The notes: a model not told the origin generated them from the letters alone. Counted from the first letter of the stretch, positions 1-5,812 are shown. The stretch is 6,025 bases of DNA from Cytophagales bacterium (GCA_029262955.1 JAJCYL010000022.1:1-6025), one strand, 5' to 3'. Program-made: numbers and translations.

Positions 1-1
1 A

Positions 2-181
2 ATCGAACTTCGGCCATTTTGTACAGTTGGTCCTAAGTTACACACGTCATCTCATTTTGTGTGTTTGGCTTGCCCAAAAATTAGGTCTCTGAGTGACGTA
101 AGGGTTGACCGAATGCTACCTGTCGTCATGCAAGAATTTGAATTGCTCTTTAAAGCCAATGGAATCAATGCAAAGGAATAG
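2..181 (+). CDS. C-terminal end of an unidentified protein, cut by the window edge
   Basis: The frame starting at base 2 is open to a TAG at 179-181 and gives about 59 residues, ending ...FKANGINAKE. It lies 35 bp upstream of the next gene on the same strand, as expected for the 3' end of a neighbouring gene. The tail has a hydrophobic strand (HFVCLAC), then a basic turn (PKIRSLSDVRV), then an amphipathic helix (MLPVVMQEFELLF). That order resembles the last strand and helix of the LysR-type regulator effector domain, where a similar R..RVR turn precedes the final helix. This is a loose resemblance by eye, not a firm family match. The start and most of the protein lie outside the window. The opposite-strand reading of this stretch is less convincing because it overlaps the next gene's start. 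Confidence 0.5.
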   Translation: MELRPFCTVGPKLHTSSHFVCLACPKIRSLSDVRVDRMLPVVMQEFELLFKANGINAKE

Positions 182-216
182 CTAATATTGTCAAGTGAAA
201 TTGAAAATCGCAGACT

Positions 217-627
217 ATGCATATCGAACATCTGGCTATTTGGACGAATCAATTAGAAGAGCTCAAAGAATTTTACGTCATGCATTTTGGAGCAATACCA
301 AATGAAAAGTACAGCAATCATCAGAAGAAATTCTCATCCTATTTTCTTGAGTTCGATTCCGGTAGTCGACTGGAGATTATGCAAATGGAGGGCATTAAAA
401 AAAATCCCCTGGAACCCAACCAACATACAGGATTAGTTCATTTTGCCATTGGTGTTGATTCTCGCAATGAGGTTGATGCTGTCACGGAGAAATTACATGC
501 TGCTGGGGTAATCATATACTCTCAACCGAGGACAACAGGAGACGGATATTACGAAAGTGTGATTGAGGATCCTGATGGGAATTTAATTGAAATAGCTTCA
601 AAAGCCACTAATGACCAAATTGGTTGA
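217..627 (+). CDS. VOC-family (glyoxalase/bleomycin resistance-like) protein
   Basis: This is a 136-residue single-unit member of the vicinal oxygen chelate fold, the usual length for two paired beta-alpha-beta-beta-beta modules. The first module opens with MHIEHLAIW and the second with TGLVHFAIGV around residue 71. The C-terminal signature DPDGNLIEI lies at residues 118-126. The four expected metal-ligand positions are all filled: His5, Glu53, His75 and Glu125. This pattern is typical of glyoxalase I-like enzymes, fosfomycin-modifying enzymes and related dioxygenases, so a divalent-metal active site is likely. The substrate cannot be read from the sequence, and calling it lactoylglutathione lyase would overreach. 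The ATG at 217 begins the first core strand directly and needs no extension. The protein is probably cytoplasmic, with no signal peptide. It sits 35 bp after the preceding partial gene and could be co-transcribed with it. Confidence 0.9.
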   Translation: MHIEHLAIWTNQLEELKEFYVMHFGAIPNEKYSNHQKKFSSYFLEFDSGSRLEIMQMEGIKKNPLEPNQHTGLVHFAIGVDSRNEVDAVTEKLHAAGVIIYSQPRTTGDGYYESVIEDPDGNLIEIASKATNDQIG

Positions 628-643
628 GAACACCTCTCTTTTT
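626..643 (+). terminator. Weak possible terminator after the VOC gene
   Basis: GAGA (626-629) and TCTC (635-638) can form a 4-bp stem over a 5-base loop, followed by five T (639-643). The stem overlaps the stop codon. A competing 8-bp pairing with one mismatch joins 632-639 to 652-659. Either is weak, so this is only a candidate end of the VOC transcript. Confidence 0.25.
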
Positions 644-690
644 ACTTATTTAGAAAGGTCTTGTAGCCCATTTATCGCATATCATAGGGT

Positions 691-698
691 TATCTTTG
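691..698 (+). promoter_or_regulatory. Bacteroidota-type -7 box upstream of the SnoaL-like gene
   Basis: TATCTTTG at 691-698 is an exact match to the Bacteroidota -7 consensus TAnnTTTG. It lies 54 bp before the ATG at 753, which would give an AT-rich leader of about 45-50 bases. No TTG or TTTG lies at the usual 17-23 bp upstream; the nearest TTG (661-663) is 27 bp away. The same octamer precedes glnN on the other strand. It suggests the SnoaL-like gene has its own promoter and is not simply read through from the VOC gene. Confidence 0.5.
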
Positions 699-752
699 AT
701 ATTCTCGTCCATTTTTGATTTCTTGTTCGTCTAAAAATAAAAATCAAATAAT

Positions 753-1124
753 ATGAGTACACAAGAAGTTGCAAACAAATTAGTGGAGTATTGCCGAATG
801 GGCCAATATGTAGAAGCGCAAGATGACCTATATGGTGAAAATTGTGCCAGTATAGAGCCTGAAGGCACATCTTATCCATCAGTGACAGGTCTGGCAGCAA
901 TTAAGCAAAAAGCTCAACAATGGGCTGAGATGGTAGAGGAAGTGCATGGAAGTGAAGTTTCAGACCCGGTTGTTGCAGGAGACTTTTTCGCCCTCACCAT
1001 GAAAAATGATGTCACCTTCAAAGGAATGGCAAGACAGCAGATCGAGGAAGTTTCTGTCTTTGAGGTAAAGGATGGAAAAATTGTAAAAGAGCAGTTTTTC
1101 TTCACACCTCCGCCTCAAGGGTAG
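753..1124 (+). CDS. SnoaL-like / NTF2-like fold protein
   Basis: A 123-residue protein with the layout of small SnoaL-like (NTF2-like) domains. An N-terminal helix (STQEVANKLVEYCRMGQYVEA) is followed by a LYGENCASIEPEG segment, the ligand-facing stretch where these proteins usually have 'LYxxDaxxxEP'. Then come VTGLAAIKQKAQQW, and a curved sheet running from DPVVAGDFFALTMK through FEVKDGKIVKEQFFF. The family includes polyketide cyclases, isomerases and many proteins of unknown function. The fold is recognised, but no reaction can be assigned. There is no signal peptide or membrane segment. The ATG at 753 follows an A-rich leader, normal for this phylum. The gene is 125 bp downstream of the VOC gene and has its own -7 box, so functional coupling with the VOC protein is unproven. 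It ends at a TAG just before a strong hairpin. Confidence 0.85.
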   Translation: MSTQEVANKLVEYCRMGQYVEAQDDLYGENCASIEPEGTSYPSVTGLAAIKQKAQQWAEMVEEVHGSEVSDPVVAGDFFALTMKNDVTFKGMARQQIEEVSVFEVKDGKIVKEQFFFTPPPQG

Positions 1125-1162
1125 TAGAAACTCAGGTCAGAAGTGGAAGACATTCCGGACGG

Positions 1163-1195
1163 AGTAATGCCATGACTTCGAGTCATGGCATTACT
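1163..1195. terminator. Perfect 15-bp hairpin between convergent genes, probable two-way terminator
   Basis: AGTAATGCCATGACT at 1163-1177 is followed by a 3-base loop (TCG) and its exact reverse complement at 1181-1195. It lies 38 bp after the SnoaL-like stop and 37 bp from the glnN stop, facing both transcripts, so a shared terminator is the likely role. Neither side has a T-run, so it is not a textbook intrinsic terminator; it could also act as a 3'-end stabiliser. A short CCCC/GGGG pairing at 1206-1217 follows but is too small to call. Confidence 0.6.
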
Positions 1196-1232
1196 AATTG
1201 CAAACCCCCTTGAGGGGAGATTCACCGGGGTG

Positions 1233-3395
1233 TTACCTCAAAAACAACAACTCCCTGTATTTTACCAAAGGCCAGTCTTCGTCATCAACGAATAATTCCA
1301 GTTTATCCACTGAATAGCGAATCTTTTCGAAATATTTCTCCTTAATTTGATCACAATAGGCTATTGCCTTCTCCCTGGAATCTTCAATCTGATTGACCTC
1401 CTTTCTTTCATCGATCATTTCAAGTGTTGAAACCTTAACATTTTTCAAGTGTTCAGATATTTTATCGATTGAACGAAGTATTTCAGTATTGTCTAGCCCC
1501 AACTCCTTCAATCCTCTTGCATTCTCAATTAATTTGTTTTGATAAGCAATGGCTGTCGGCATGATGTGATTTAATGCCAGGTCACCAATAATTCGAGACT
1601 CAATCTGAACCTTCATGATATAGTTTTCTAGTAGGGTCTCATGTCTTGCCTCGATCTCCTTTTCATTCAAAACTTTGTGATTCGCAAACAGTTTCTTTGA
1701 AGAAGGAGTAATTAAGGCATCCAAAGCACGTGGAGTATCTTTAACATTCGATAACCCCCTCTTTTCCGCTTCCTTTACCCAAGCTTCTGAATAACCATCC
1801 CCTTCAAACCTTACCTTTTTGGAAGCTTTGATGTATTTCCTCAACACAACTATAATCGCCAGCCTCTTATCTTCACCTCCATCAGCCAGTTTAGTCACTT
1901 CCTTATGAAATTCAGTTAATTGCTGGGCCACGATGGTATTGAGGACCGTCATTGGATTTGCTACATTTTGATCTGAGCCAACCGCCCTGAATTCAAATTT
2001 ATTTCCGGTAAATGCGAATGGCGAAGTCCGGTTTCTATCTGTATTATCAAGAATAATTTCTGGTATCTTATCTATACCCAACTTCATGTAGAGATTGTCC
2101 CCCTTCTCTATTTTGAGGTTTCCATTATGCTCCAATTCATCAAGAACAGAACTCATCTGTGCACCAATAAAAGCAGATATAATTGCCGGAGGTGCCTCAT
2201 TTGCTCCCAATCTATAGTCATTACCGGCCGAAGCAATACTGGCTCTCATAACGTCAGCGTAGTCATGTAATGCTTTAATTGTATTAACAAAAAAGGTCAA
2301 AAACTGTAGATTATCCCTGGCACTACTACTCGGCTGAAAAAGGTTGATTCCTGTATTCGTAATTAAAGACCAGTTATTATGTTTACCATTTCCATTCAAG
2401 CCGGCAAATGGCTTTTCATGAAAGAGCACTTTTAGGTTGTGTCTCAAAGCAATTTTGTCCATCACATCTTTTAACAATTGATTGTGATCCGTCGCCACGT
2501 TCAATTCCTCAAAAAGTGGAGCAACTTCAAACTGGCTAGGGGCTACTTCGTTGTGCCTGGTGCTCACAGGAATTCCCAATTTCCAGGCTTCAATTTCAAA
2601 GTCTCTCATGAAATTGTATACCCGAGGTGGAATGGAACCAAAGTAATGGTCATCCAATTGTTGACCTCTTGCCGGATTATGACCAAATACTGTTCTCCCG
2701 GCCATTACGAGATCAGCCCTGGCGTTAAATAAGGCTCTATCCACTACAAAGTATTCCTGTTCACATCCCAGAGATGGCGTAACCCTATTGATATTTCTAT
2801 CAAAAAATTGACAAACCTTCGTTGAAGCTTTATCCACCGCTTCCATGGCCTTTAAAAGGGGTGCCTTATTATCTAAAGCCTCTCCAGTATATGAAACGAA
2901 GATTGTAGGAATACAAAGTGTCTTCTCGATGATAAAAATTGGAGAACTAGGATCCCATGCTGTATAGCCTCGGGCTTCAAATGTGCTTCGAATTCCTCCA
3001 CTGGGAAAAGAACTCGCATCAGGCTCTTGCTGAACCAATGCAGTACCTCTAAATTTCTCCATTCCATCACCAGCATCAAAAAATGAATCATGCTTTTCAG
3101 CGGTAGCACCAGTTAGTGGTTGAAACCAGTGAGTATAGTGACTGCATTCTTTGGAAATGGCCCAAATCTTAACCGCTGCGGCGACTGCATCGGCGGTTTC
3201 AGGGTCGATCTTTTTACCTTTCTTAATTGCGTAATCAACTTTCTTAAAAACTTCCGGTGAAAGGTTCTCCCGCATTTTATCAGGTCCAAAAGCCTTTTCT
3301 CCAAAATAATCGGATGCTTTTTCTGACGGCGCCTTGACATTGATGAAAGGACGACTAGAAATCTGTGAAAGCGCCTGGAATCTTAAAATTGCCAT
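1233..3395 (-). CDS. glnN: Glutamine synthetase, type III
   Basis: This enzyme makes glutamine from glutamate, ammonia and ATP in the cytoplasm and is a main entry point for nitrogen. Its 720 residues fit the large type III class (about 700-730 residues, first known in Bacteroides), well above the roughly 450 of type I. Type III hallmarks are present: HYTHWFQPLTG at residues 86-96, and the segment from EPDASSFPSGG to EARGYTAWD at 124-148. The catalytic core follows, with GCEQEYF at 210-216 (metal-binding Glu212 and Glu214), NGNGKHNNWS at 334-343 (His339), YRLGANEAPPA at 394-404, and RNRTSPF then FEFRAVGS at 454-474. The C-terminal region (about 570-700) is helical and charged, as in the family. 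There is no adenylylation-type tail. The ATG at 3395 begins a typical MAILRFQAL N-terminus. The gene stands alone, converging on the SnoaL-like gene and diverging from rsmE. No glnB- or amt-like neighbour is visible. The reading frame is intact. Confidence 0.98.
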   Translation of the reverse strand: MAILRFQALSQISSRPFINVKAPSEKASDYFGEKAFGPDKMRENLSPEVFKKVDYAIKKGKKIDPETADAVAAAVKIWAISKECSHYTHWFQPLTGATAEKHDSFFDAGDGMEKFRGTALVQQEPDASSFPSGGIRSTFEARGYTAWDPSSPIFIIEKTLCIPTIFVSYTGEALDNKAPLLKAMEAVDKASTKVCQFFDRNINRVTPSLGCEQEYFVVDRALFNARADLVMAGRTVFGHNPARGQQLDDHYFGSIPPRVYNFMRDFEIEAWKLGIPVSTRHNEVAPSQFEVAPLFEELNVATDHNQLLKDVMDKIALRHNLKVLFHEKPFAGLNGNGKHNNWSLITNTGINLFQPSSSARDNLQFLTFFVNTIKALHDYADVMRASIASAGNDYRLGANEAPPAIISAFIGAQMSSVLDELEHNGNLKIEKGDNLYMKLGIDKIPEIILDNTDRNRTSPFAFTGNKFEFRAVGSDQNVANPMTVLNTIVAQQLTEFHKEVTKLADGGEDKRLAIIVVLRKYIKASKKVRFEGDGYSEAWVKEAEKRGLSNVKDTPRALDALITPSSKKLFANHKVLNEKEIEARHETLLENYIMKVQIESRIIGDLALNHIMPTAIAYQNKLIENARGLKELGLDNTEILRSIDKISEHLKNVKVSTLEMIDERKEVNQIEDSREKAIAYCDQIKEKYFEKIRYSVDKLELFVDDEDWPLVKYRELLFLR

Positions 3396-3445
3396 ATACT
3401 TTATTTGTTATTGATAAATTTAGGTTTTTATCTAAGTATTTTAAC

Positions 3446-3453
3446 CAAAGATA
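3446..3453 (-). promoter_or_regulatory. Bacteroidota-type -7 box of glnN
   Basis: On the minus strand this reads TATCTTTG, an exact TAnnTTTG match, 50 bp upstream of the glnN ATG. Transcription would start near 3440 and leave a leader of about 45 bases. No TTG at normal -33 spacing is seen; the first CAA on the plus strand (3487-3489) is 33 bp away, so an activator may be needed. The rest of the 230-bp glnN-rsmE gap is AT-rich and has only short dyads: AATTG/CAATT at 3478-3491, TAATC/GATTA at 3518-3534, and AGTCT/AGACT near 3568-3591. No convincing promoter was found for rsmE. Confidence 0.5.
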
Positions 3454-3625
3454 CGCCGAAATATGTATCCATAATTTAATTGGGTTCAATTGTAAACCAG
3501 AATTGTCTTAATTATGATAATCAGAAGCAGATTACCTTTATATATTACCTAAACACTCAATCCCTCAAGTCTTATAATCTGAAATTGAGACTATTCAATG
3601 TCTTCAAATGAATTAATTTGCCGCA

Positions 3626-4315
3626 ATGCAATTGTTTTATCATCCATCAATCGATGAGCGAATAGAATTCGATGCGATTGAATCGCAACATTGCATCAAA
3701 GTGCTGCGCCACAAAATAGGGGATCACATCCATATAATTGATGGCAAAGGCAAGCTCTATAAAGGAGTGCTTTTGAATGAAGATCACAGAAGATGCGAGA
3801 TCGGAGATATCACAGAAATTAAATCGCAACCAAGATCGTCCAATCTCCACATCGCCATCGCACCAACTAAAAACGCGGATAGAATGGAGTGGTTTATTGA
3901 AAAAGCCACAGAAATAGGTATCAAGGAAGTATCGCTGATTCAATGTCAAAACTCTGAGAGATCTCGTGTCAATATTGATCGGATGAATAAAAAGGCCATC
4001 AGTGCGATCAAACAGAATCAGAGCCTATGGCTTCCGGATATCAATCCATTGGTTTCATTCAAGGGTTTTACAACGACTGACAGGCTTGCCAATAAATTCA
4101 TTGGCTTCGTCGAGAACAAAGATGATACACCAACACTTTCTCAAGTAAACCTTGATTCAGCATTAGAAACAATTATGCTCATTGGTCCGGAGGGAGATTT
4201 TAGCGAAGATGAAGTGGAACTGGCGGTGAATCATGGATATCAACTGGTTAGCCTGGGAGTAAACGTATTGCGAACGGAAACCGCTGGGATAGTTGCATGT
4301 GCGTTATTGGCTTAA
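3626..4315 (+). CDS. rsmE: 16S rRNA (uracil-1498-N3)-methyltransferase RsmE
   Basis: RsmE uses S-adenosylmethionine to methylate N3 of U1498 in 16S rRNA, a base at the decoding region of the 30S subunit. The 229-residue length fits the family (about 230-250). The N-terminal PUA-like RNA-binding part includes MQLFYHP and HCIKVLRHKIGDHIHIIDGKG (residues 22-42). The C-terminal SPOUT/trefoil-knot methyltransferase starts near residue 74 (LHIAIAPTKNADRMEWFIEKATEIGI). It carries the knot motifs that form the methyl-donor site: LIGPEGDFSEDE at 185-196 and SLGVNVLRTETAG at 209-221. A KQNQS segment (129-133) corresponds to the conserved K-Q-S stretch of the family. The ATG at 3626 gives the standard N-terminus with no missing or extra residues. 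The gene diverges from glnN and ends 155 bp before the convergent lectin gene. Cytoplasmic housekeeping gene, no defects seen. Confidence 0.97.
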   Translation: MQLFYHPSIDERIEFDAIESQHCIKVLRHKIGDHIHIIDGKGKLYKGVLLNEDHRRCEIGDITEIKSQPRSSNLHIAIAPTKNADRMEWFIEKATEIGIKEVSLIQCQNSERSRVNIDRMNKKAISAIKQNQSLWLPDINPLVSFKGFTTTDRLANKFIGFVENKDDTPTLSQVNLDSALETIMLIGPEGDFSEDEVELAVNHGYQLVSLGVNVLRTETAGIVACALLA

Positions 4316-4330
4316 AAGATTCGCCATTCC

Positions 4331-4371
4331 GGAATTTTTCTTCCGAAAATTAGCCAGGAAGAAAAATATCC
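4331..4371. terminator. Bulged 14-bp hairpin just after rsmE
   Basis: Bases 4331-4344 pair with 4357-4371 in 14 base pairs, with one unpaired A (4368) and a 12-base loop. The core is TTTTTCTTCC against GGAAGAAAAA. It begins 15 bp after the rsmE stop. No T-run follows on the plus strand, so its role as terminator or 3'-end stabiliser is inferred from stability and position. Confidence 0.5.
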
Positions 4372-4403
4372 AGAATCTCATGGTTGACTGAGAGATTACC
4401 GAT

Positions 4404-4439
4404 AAATATTGGCCACCTAAAAATTTATGGCCAATATTT
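4404..4439. terminator. 12-bp hairpin between convergent rsmE and lectin genes, probable two-way terminator
   Basis: AAATATTGGCCA (4404-4415) and TGGCCAATATTT (4428-4439) are exact reverse complements around a 12-base AT-rich loop. The right arm ends in T-rich sequence on the plus strand, and the minus-strand copy also ends TATTT. It lies 31 bp past the lectin stop and 88 bp past the rsmE stop, so it can serve both converging transcripts. Confidence 0.65.
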
Positions 4440-4470
4440 TCGAGAATGACGTTTTGATTTAATTGGAATA

Positions 4471-5193
4471 CTATTTAGATCGTAGTTTCAAGTCTTCATC
4501 CCTATATTCCATTGCAAACCTTTTCAAACAGAAATATTGAAGATTGTGCTCTCTTCCAGTGGAGGCGGTAAAGCCCCAAATAACCTGTGTATTCCCTCCA
4601 AAAATATCGTTGATCAGATCTCTCCTTCCAGAATAGACCTCCTGGCCGTCAAGAAATACTTTGATCTCAAAGGTTTCTGGATTCCACCTGAAAAAGAAAC
4701 TGTGCAAATAATCGTCCTCAAGGTTATAATCTTCACTATTATCATTCCAATAGGACTCATGCATATTCACCCCATTTTCCAGGTAGGCAATGTGATCAGA
4801 AATAGGATCATTTTGACGATAATTCTGATAAGTATCGAATTCTATGGCAATTGATGGGTCTATAGAATTTCCCGGAGAAAACGGGTTAAATCTTCCGTAA
4901 CCCATACATTCACCCCAATTGCCGTAGGCCTGGTACTCCCTGACATCATTGTGAACTACGAACACAATGCCATCGGCGCCATTGTCCTTATCACCAAAAT
5001 AAATGTCAAACTCAATCTGGAAATGTTGAGATAAATCCAGTCTGTCCTGATAATAGGCTAATCCTTCGCTATAGGGAAAATCCGGGGTTAACATAATGCA
5101 TCCATCGGGCATTCTCTCTGAATCACCAATCATATGGAATTGCCCCCAAGACAAAGTTGGCCATAGCAGTATGATTGTGATCAGTGTCCTCAT
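4471..5193 (-). CDS. Secreted L-type (legume-like) lectin domain protein
   Basis: A 240-residue exported protein that is almost entirely one concanavalin A-like lectin domain. The start chosen is the ATG at 5193. A TTG two codons earlier (5199) would add only two residues before a normal signal peptide, MRTLITIILLWPTLSWG, probably cut before Gln18. Lectin hallmarks are GADGIVFVVHND (about 72-82), where Ala73-Asp74 matches the cis-peptide sugar-binding Asp of legume lectins; EFDTYQN with Asp129 and His134, giving the usual Mn/Ca ligand set Glu118, Asp120, Asn124, Asp129, His134; and WGFTASTG (206-213), close to the legume VGFSASTG motif. It should bind a glycan outside the cytoplasm, but specificity is unknown. 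In this phylum such domains often sit in long adhesins with repeats and a type IX secretion tail. Here the protein ends soon after the fold, in a charged tail (YRDEDLKLRSK), with no sorting domain. Three cysteines (32, 96, 222) are present. Confidence 0.88.
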   Translation of the reverse strand: MRTLITIILLWPTLSWGQFHMIGDSERMPDGCIMLTPDFPYSEGLAYYQDRLDLSQHFQIEFDIYFGDKDNGADGIVFVVHNDVREYQAYGNWGECMGYGRFNPFSPGNSIDPSIAIEFDTYQNYRQNDPISDHIAYLENGVNMHESYWNDNSEDYNLEDDYLHSFFFRWNPETFEIKVFLDGQEVYSGRRDLINDIFGGNTQVIWGFTASTGREHNLQYFCLKRFAMEYRDEDLKLRSK

Positions 5194-5220
5194 TATCAAG
5201 TATTCGTATATTTAAAAGCC

Positions 5221-5253
5221 CAAATTCATAATTCGGGAGATTTTTAGACTCAA
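5221..5253 (-). promoter_or_regulatory. Possible lectin gene promoter
   Basis: The minus strand has TGAATTTG (5221-5228), one mismatch from TAnnTTTG, with TTG (5251-5253) 22 bp upstream. Transcription would start near 5214, about 20 bases before the ATG at 5193. The match is imperfect. The upstream TTG lies inside the conserved part of the inverted repeat described separately. Confidence 0.3.
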
Positions 5254-5385
5254 GATCAAAGATAATTAGACTTAGTAATCAACGATTTCCAGTTACTCTT
5301 AAACGTTAATTTTCAAAAATAATTACGCTATTTGACTAACGTTAATCAATCTGTAATAAGTCTAATTATCTAATATCTTGGGTCT
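5246..5385. repeat. 29-bp imperfect inverted repeat flanking the divergent lectin/charged-protein gap
   Basis: The arm at 5246-5274, read on the minus strand, matches 5357-5385 read on the plus strand at 25 of 29 positions. The inner part, TAAGTCTAATTATCT, is identical over 15 bases (5260-5274 and 5357-5371). After three differing bases both arms share ATCTTG, then one mismatch, then GTCT. The spacer is 82 bp. Each arm points toward one of the two divergent genes, the lectin and the charged protein, and sits near its probable promoter. Paired copies of an upstream control element are more likely than a transposon end, since no transposase or target duplication is seen. Confidence 0.75.
5302..5346 (+). 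repeat. Two direct copies of AACGTTAAT inside the inverted-repeat spacer
   Basis: AACGTTAAT occurs at 5302-5310 and 5338-5346, 36 bp apart start to start. Each contains the palindrome AACGTT. Their place midway between two divergent genes makes them candidate regulator sites, but two 9-bp copies in AT-rich DNA could be chance. Confidence 0.4.
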
Positions 5386-5413
5386 TGGTTCTTTAAAAGC
5401 AGATATAATTTAG
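5385..5413 (+). promoter_or_regulatory. Possible promoter giving a leaderless transcript for the charged protein
   Basis: TTG (5385-5387) is followed after 18 bp by TAATTTAG (5406-5413), one mismatch from TAnnTTTG; an overlapping TATAAT lies at 5404-5409. The box ends only 5 bp before the ATG at 5419, so transcription would begin at or next to the start codon. A second near match, TATCTTGG at 5374-5381, has no good partner box but would allow a normal leader. Confidence 0.3.
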
Positions 5414-5418
5414 TAAAA

Positions 5419-5706
5419 ATGAAAAAGGAAAGCACAAAAGGTCAGGTTGAAGATATTCTTTCGGAGTTAGGCAAAAAAATCGACCAATTGATTGAGGACG
5501 CCAAAGGCGCCAAAGACACTATTAGGGATGATATCGAAATAAAGATTGAAGAGTTAAAAGAAAAAAAGTCCAATATAGAAGAGGAATTCAATGCCTACCA
5601 GGAAAAACATGAGGGAAAGTGGGATGATGTAAAAGGGCATCTTGAAAAGGCCCTCAATGAATTAAAAATGGCAGCGGCATCTGCGTTTAAAAAGAAAAAT
5701 GAATAG
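5419..5706 (+). CDS. Small charged helical protein, possibly sll1863-type stress-response family
   Basis: A 95-residue protein dominated by Lys, Glu and Asp, with hydrophobic residues spaced as in amphipathic helices or coiled coil (about residues 8-60). It has no cysteine, signal peptide or membrane segment. The C-terminal part, GKWDDVKGHLEKALNELKMA (66-85), resembles the 'AWEDLKxGxEKAWxELKxA' ending of small coiled-coil proteins annotated as sll1863-family stress-response proteins. The charged helical region before it also fits. This is a recognition by eye and not decisive; low-complexity charged helices easily look alike. The role is unknown and the protein is probably cytoplasmic. The ATG at 5419 is chosen because it starts the charged segment and is preceded by AT-rich sequence. 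It diverges from the lectin gene across repeat-rich DNA and is followed 106 bp later by the lipoprotein gene on the same strand. Confidence 0.75.
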   Translation: MKKESTKGQVEDILSELGKKIDQLIEDAKGAKDTIRDDIEIKIEELKEKKSNIEEEFNAYQEKHEGKWDDVKGHLEKALNELKMAAASAFKKKNE

Positions 5707-5746
5707 GTATTAATTCATTCATAAAACCATTTTACCTCATTAAATA

Positions 5747-5777
5747 TTGACTTAAGTAAGATTAATTAGTAATTTTC
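5747..5777 (+). promoter_or_regulatory. Candidate promoter of the propeller lipoprotein gene
   Basis: TTGACT (5747-5752) is followed after 17 bp by TAATTT (5770-5775). Read as a Bacteroidota promoter, TTG is 20 bp from TAATTTTC (5770-5777), one mismatch from TAnnTTTG. Transcription would start near 5783, at the left edge of the dyad that precedes the ATG at 5813. Confidence 0.4.
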
Positions 5778-5780
5778 TGA

Positions 5781-5810
5781 TAGCTATCCATTGATCAAGA
5801 TCAATAGCTA
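5781..5810. promoter_or_regulatory. Compact dyad directly before the lipoprotein start codon
   Basis: ATTGATC (5790-5796) and GATCAAT (5799-5805) are exact reverse complements separated by AA. Outside them TAGCT (5781-5785) pairs with AGCTA (5806-5810), leaving ATCC (5786-5789) unpaired on the left. The structure ends 2 bp before the ATG. In DNA it could be an operator; in RNA it would fold over the ribosome landing region after opening the tight inner loop. Confidence 0.5.
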
Positions 5811-5812
5811 TT

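Noticed and set aside
52..252. 66-codon minus-strand frame at the left edge
   Set aside because: It overlaps the start of the VOC gene and the plausible plus-strand partial gene, and has no family features.
217..1124. VOC and SnoaL-like genes as a two-gene detoxification or biosynthesis system
   Set aside because: The 125-bp gap, a possible terminator after the first gene and a separate -7 box before the second argue against a tight operon, and neither substrate is known.
2478..3340. Open frames of 75-84 codons lying over glnN on either strand (2478-2732, 2873-3109, 3113-3340)
   Set aside because: They lie wholly within the conserved glnN coding region in other frames, show no recognisable domain, and are explained by its codon use.
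3613..3620. TTAATTTG just before rsmE as a promoter box
   Set aside because: It lacks the key A of TAnnTTTG, has no partner box at normal spacing, and lies only 5 bp from the ATG.
4537..4854. 105-codon plus-strand frame opposite the lectin gene
   Set aside because: It is antisense to a well-supported lectin domain. Its Ile-rich hydrophobic make-up is what the reverse reading of Asp/Asn/Tyr-rich codons gives.
5194..5199. TTG start two codons upstream for the lectin gene
   Set aside because: The ATG at 5193 gives a standard signal peptide; the TTG adds only two residues and needs a rarer start codon.
5246..5385. Inverted repeat as ends of a small mobile element
   Set aside because: The 82-bp spacer has no coding capacity, and no target-site duplication is seen outside the arms.
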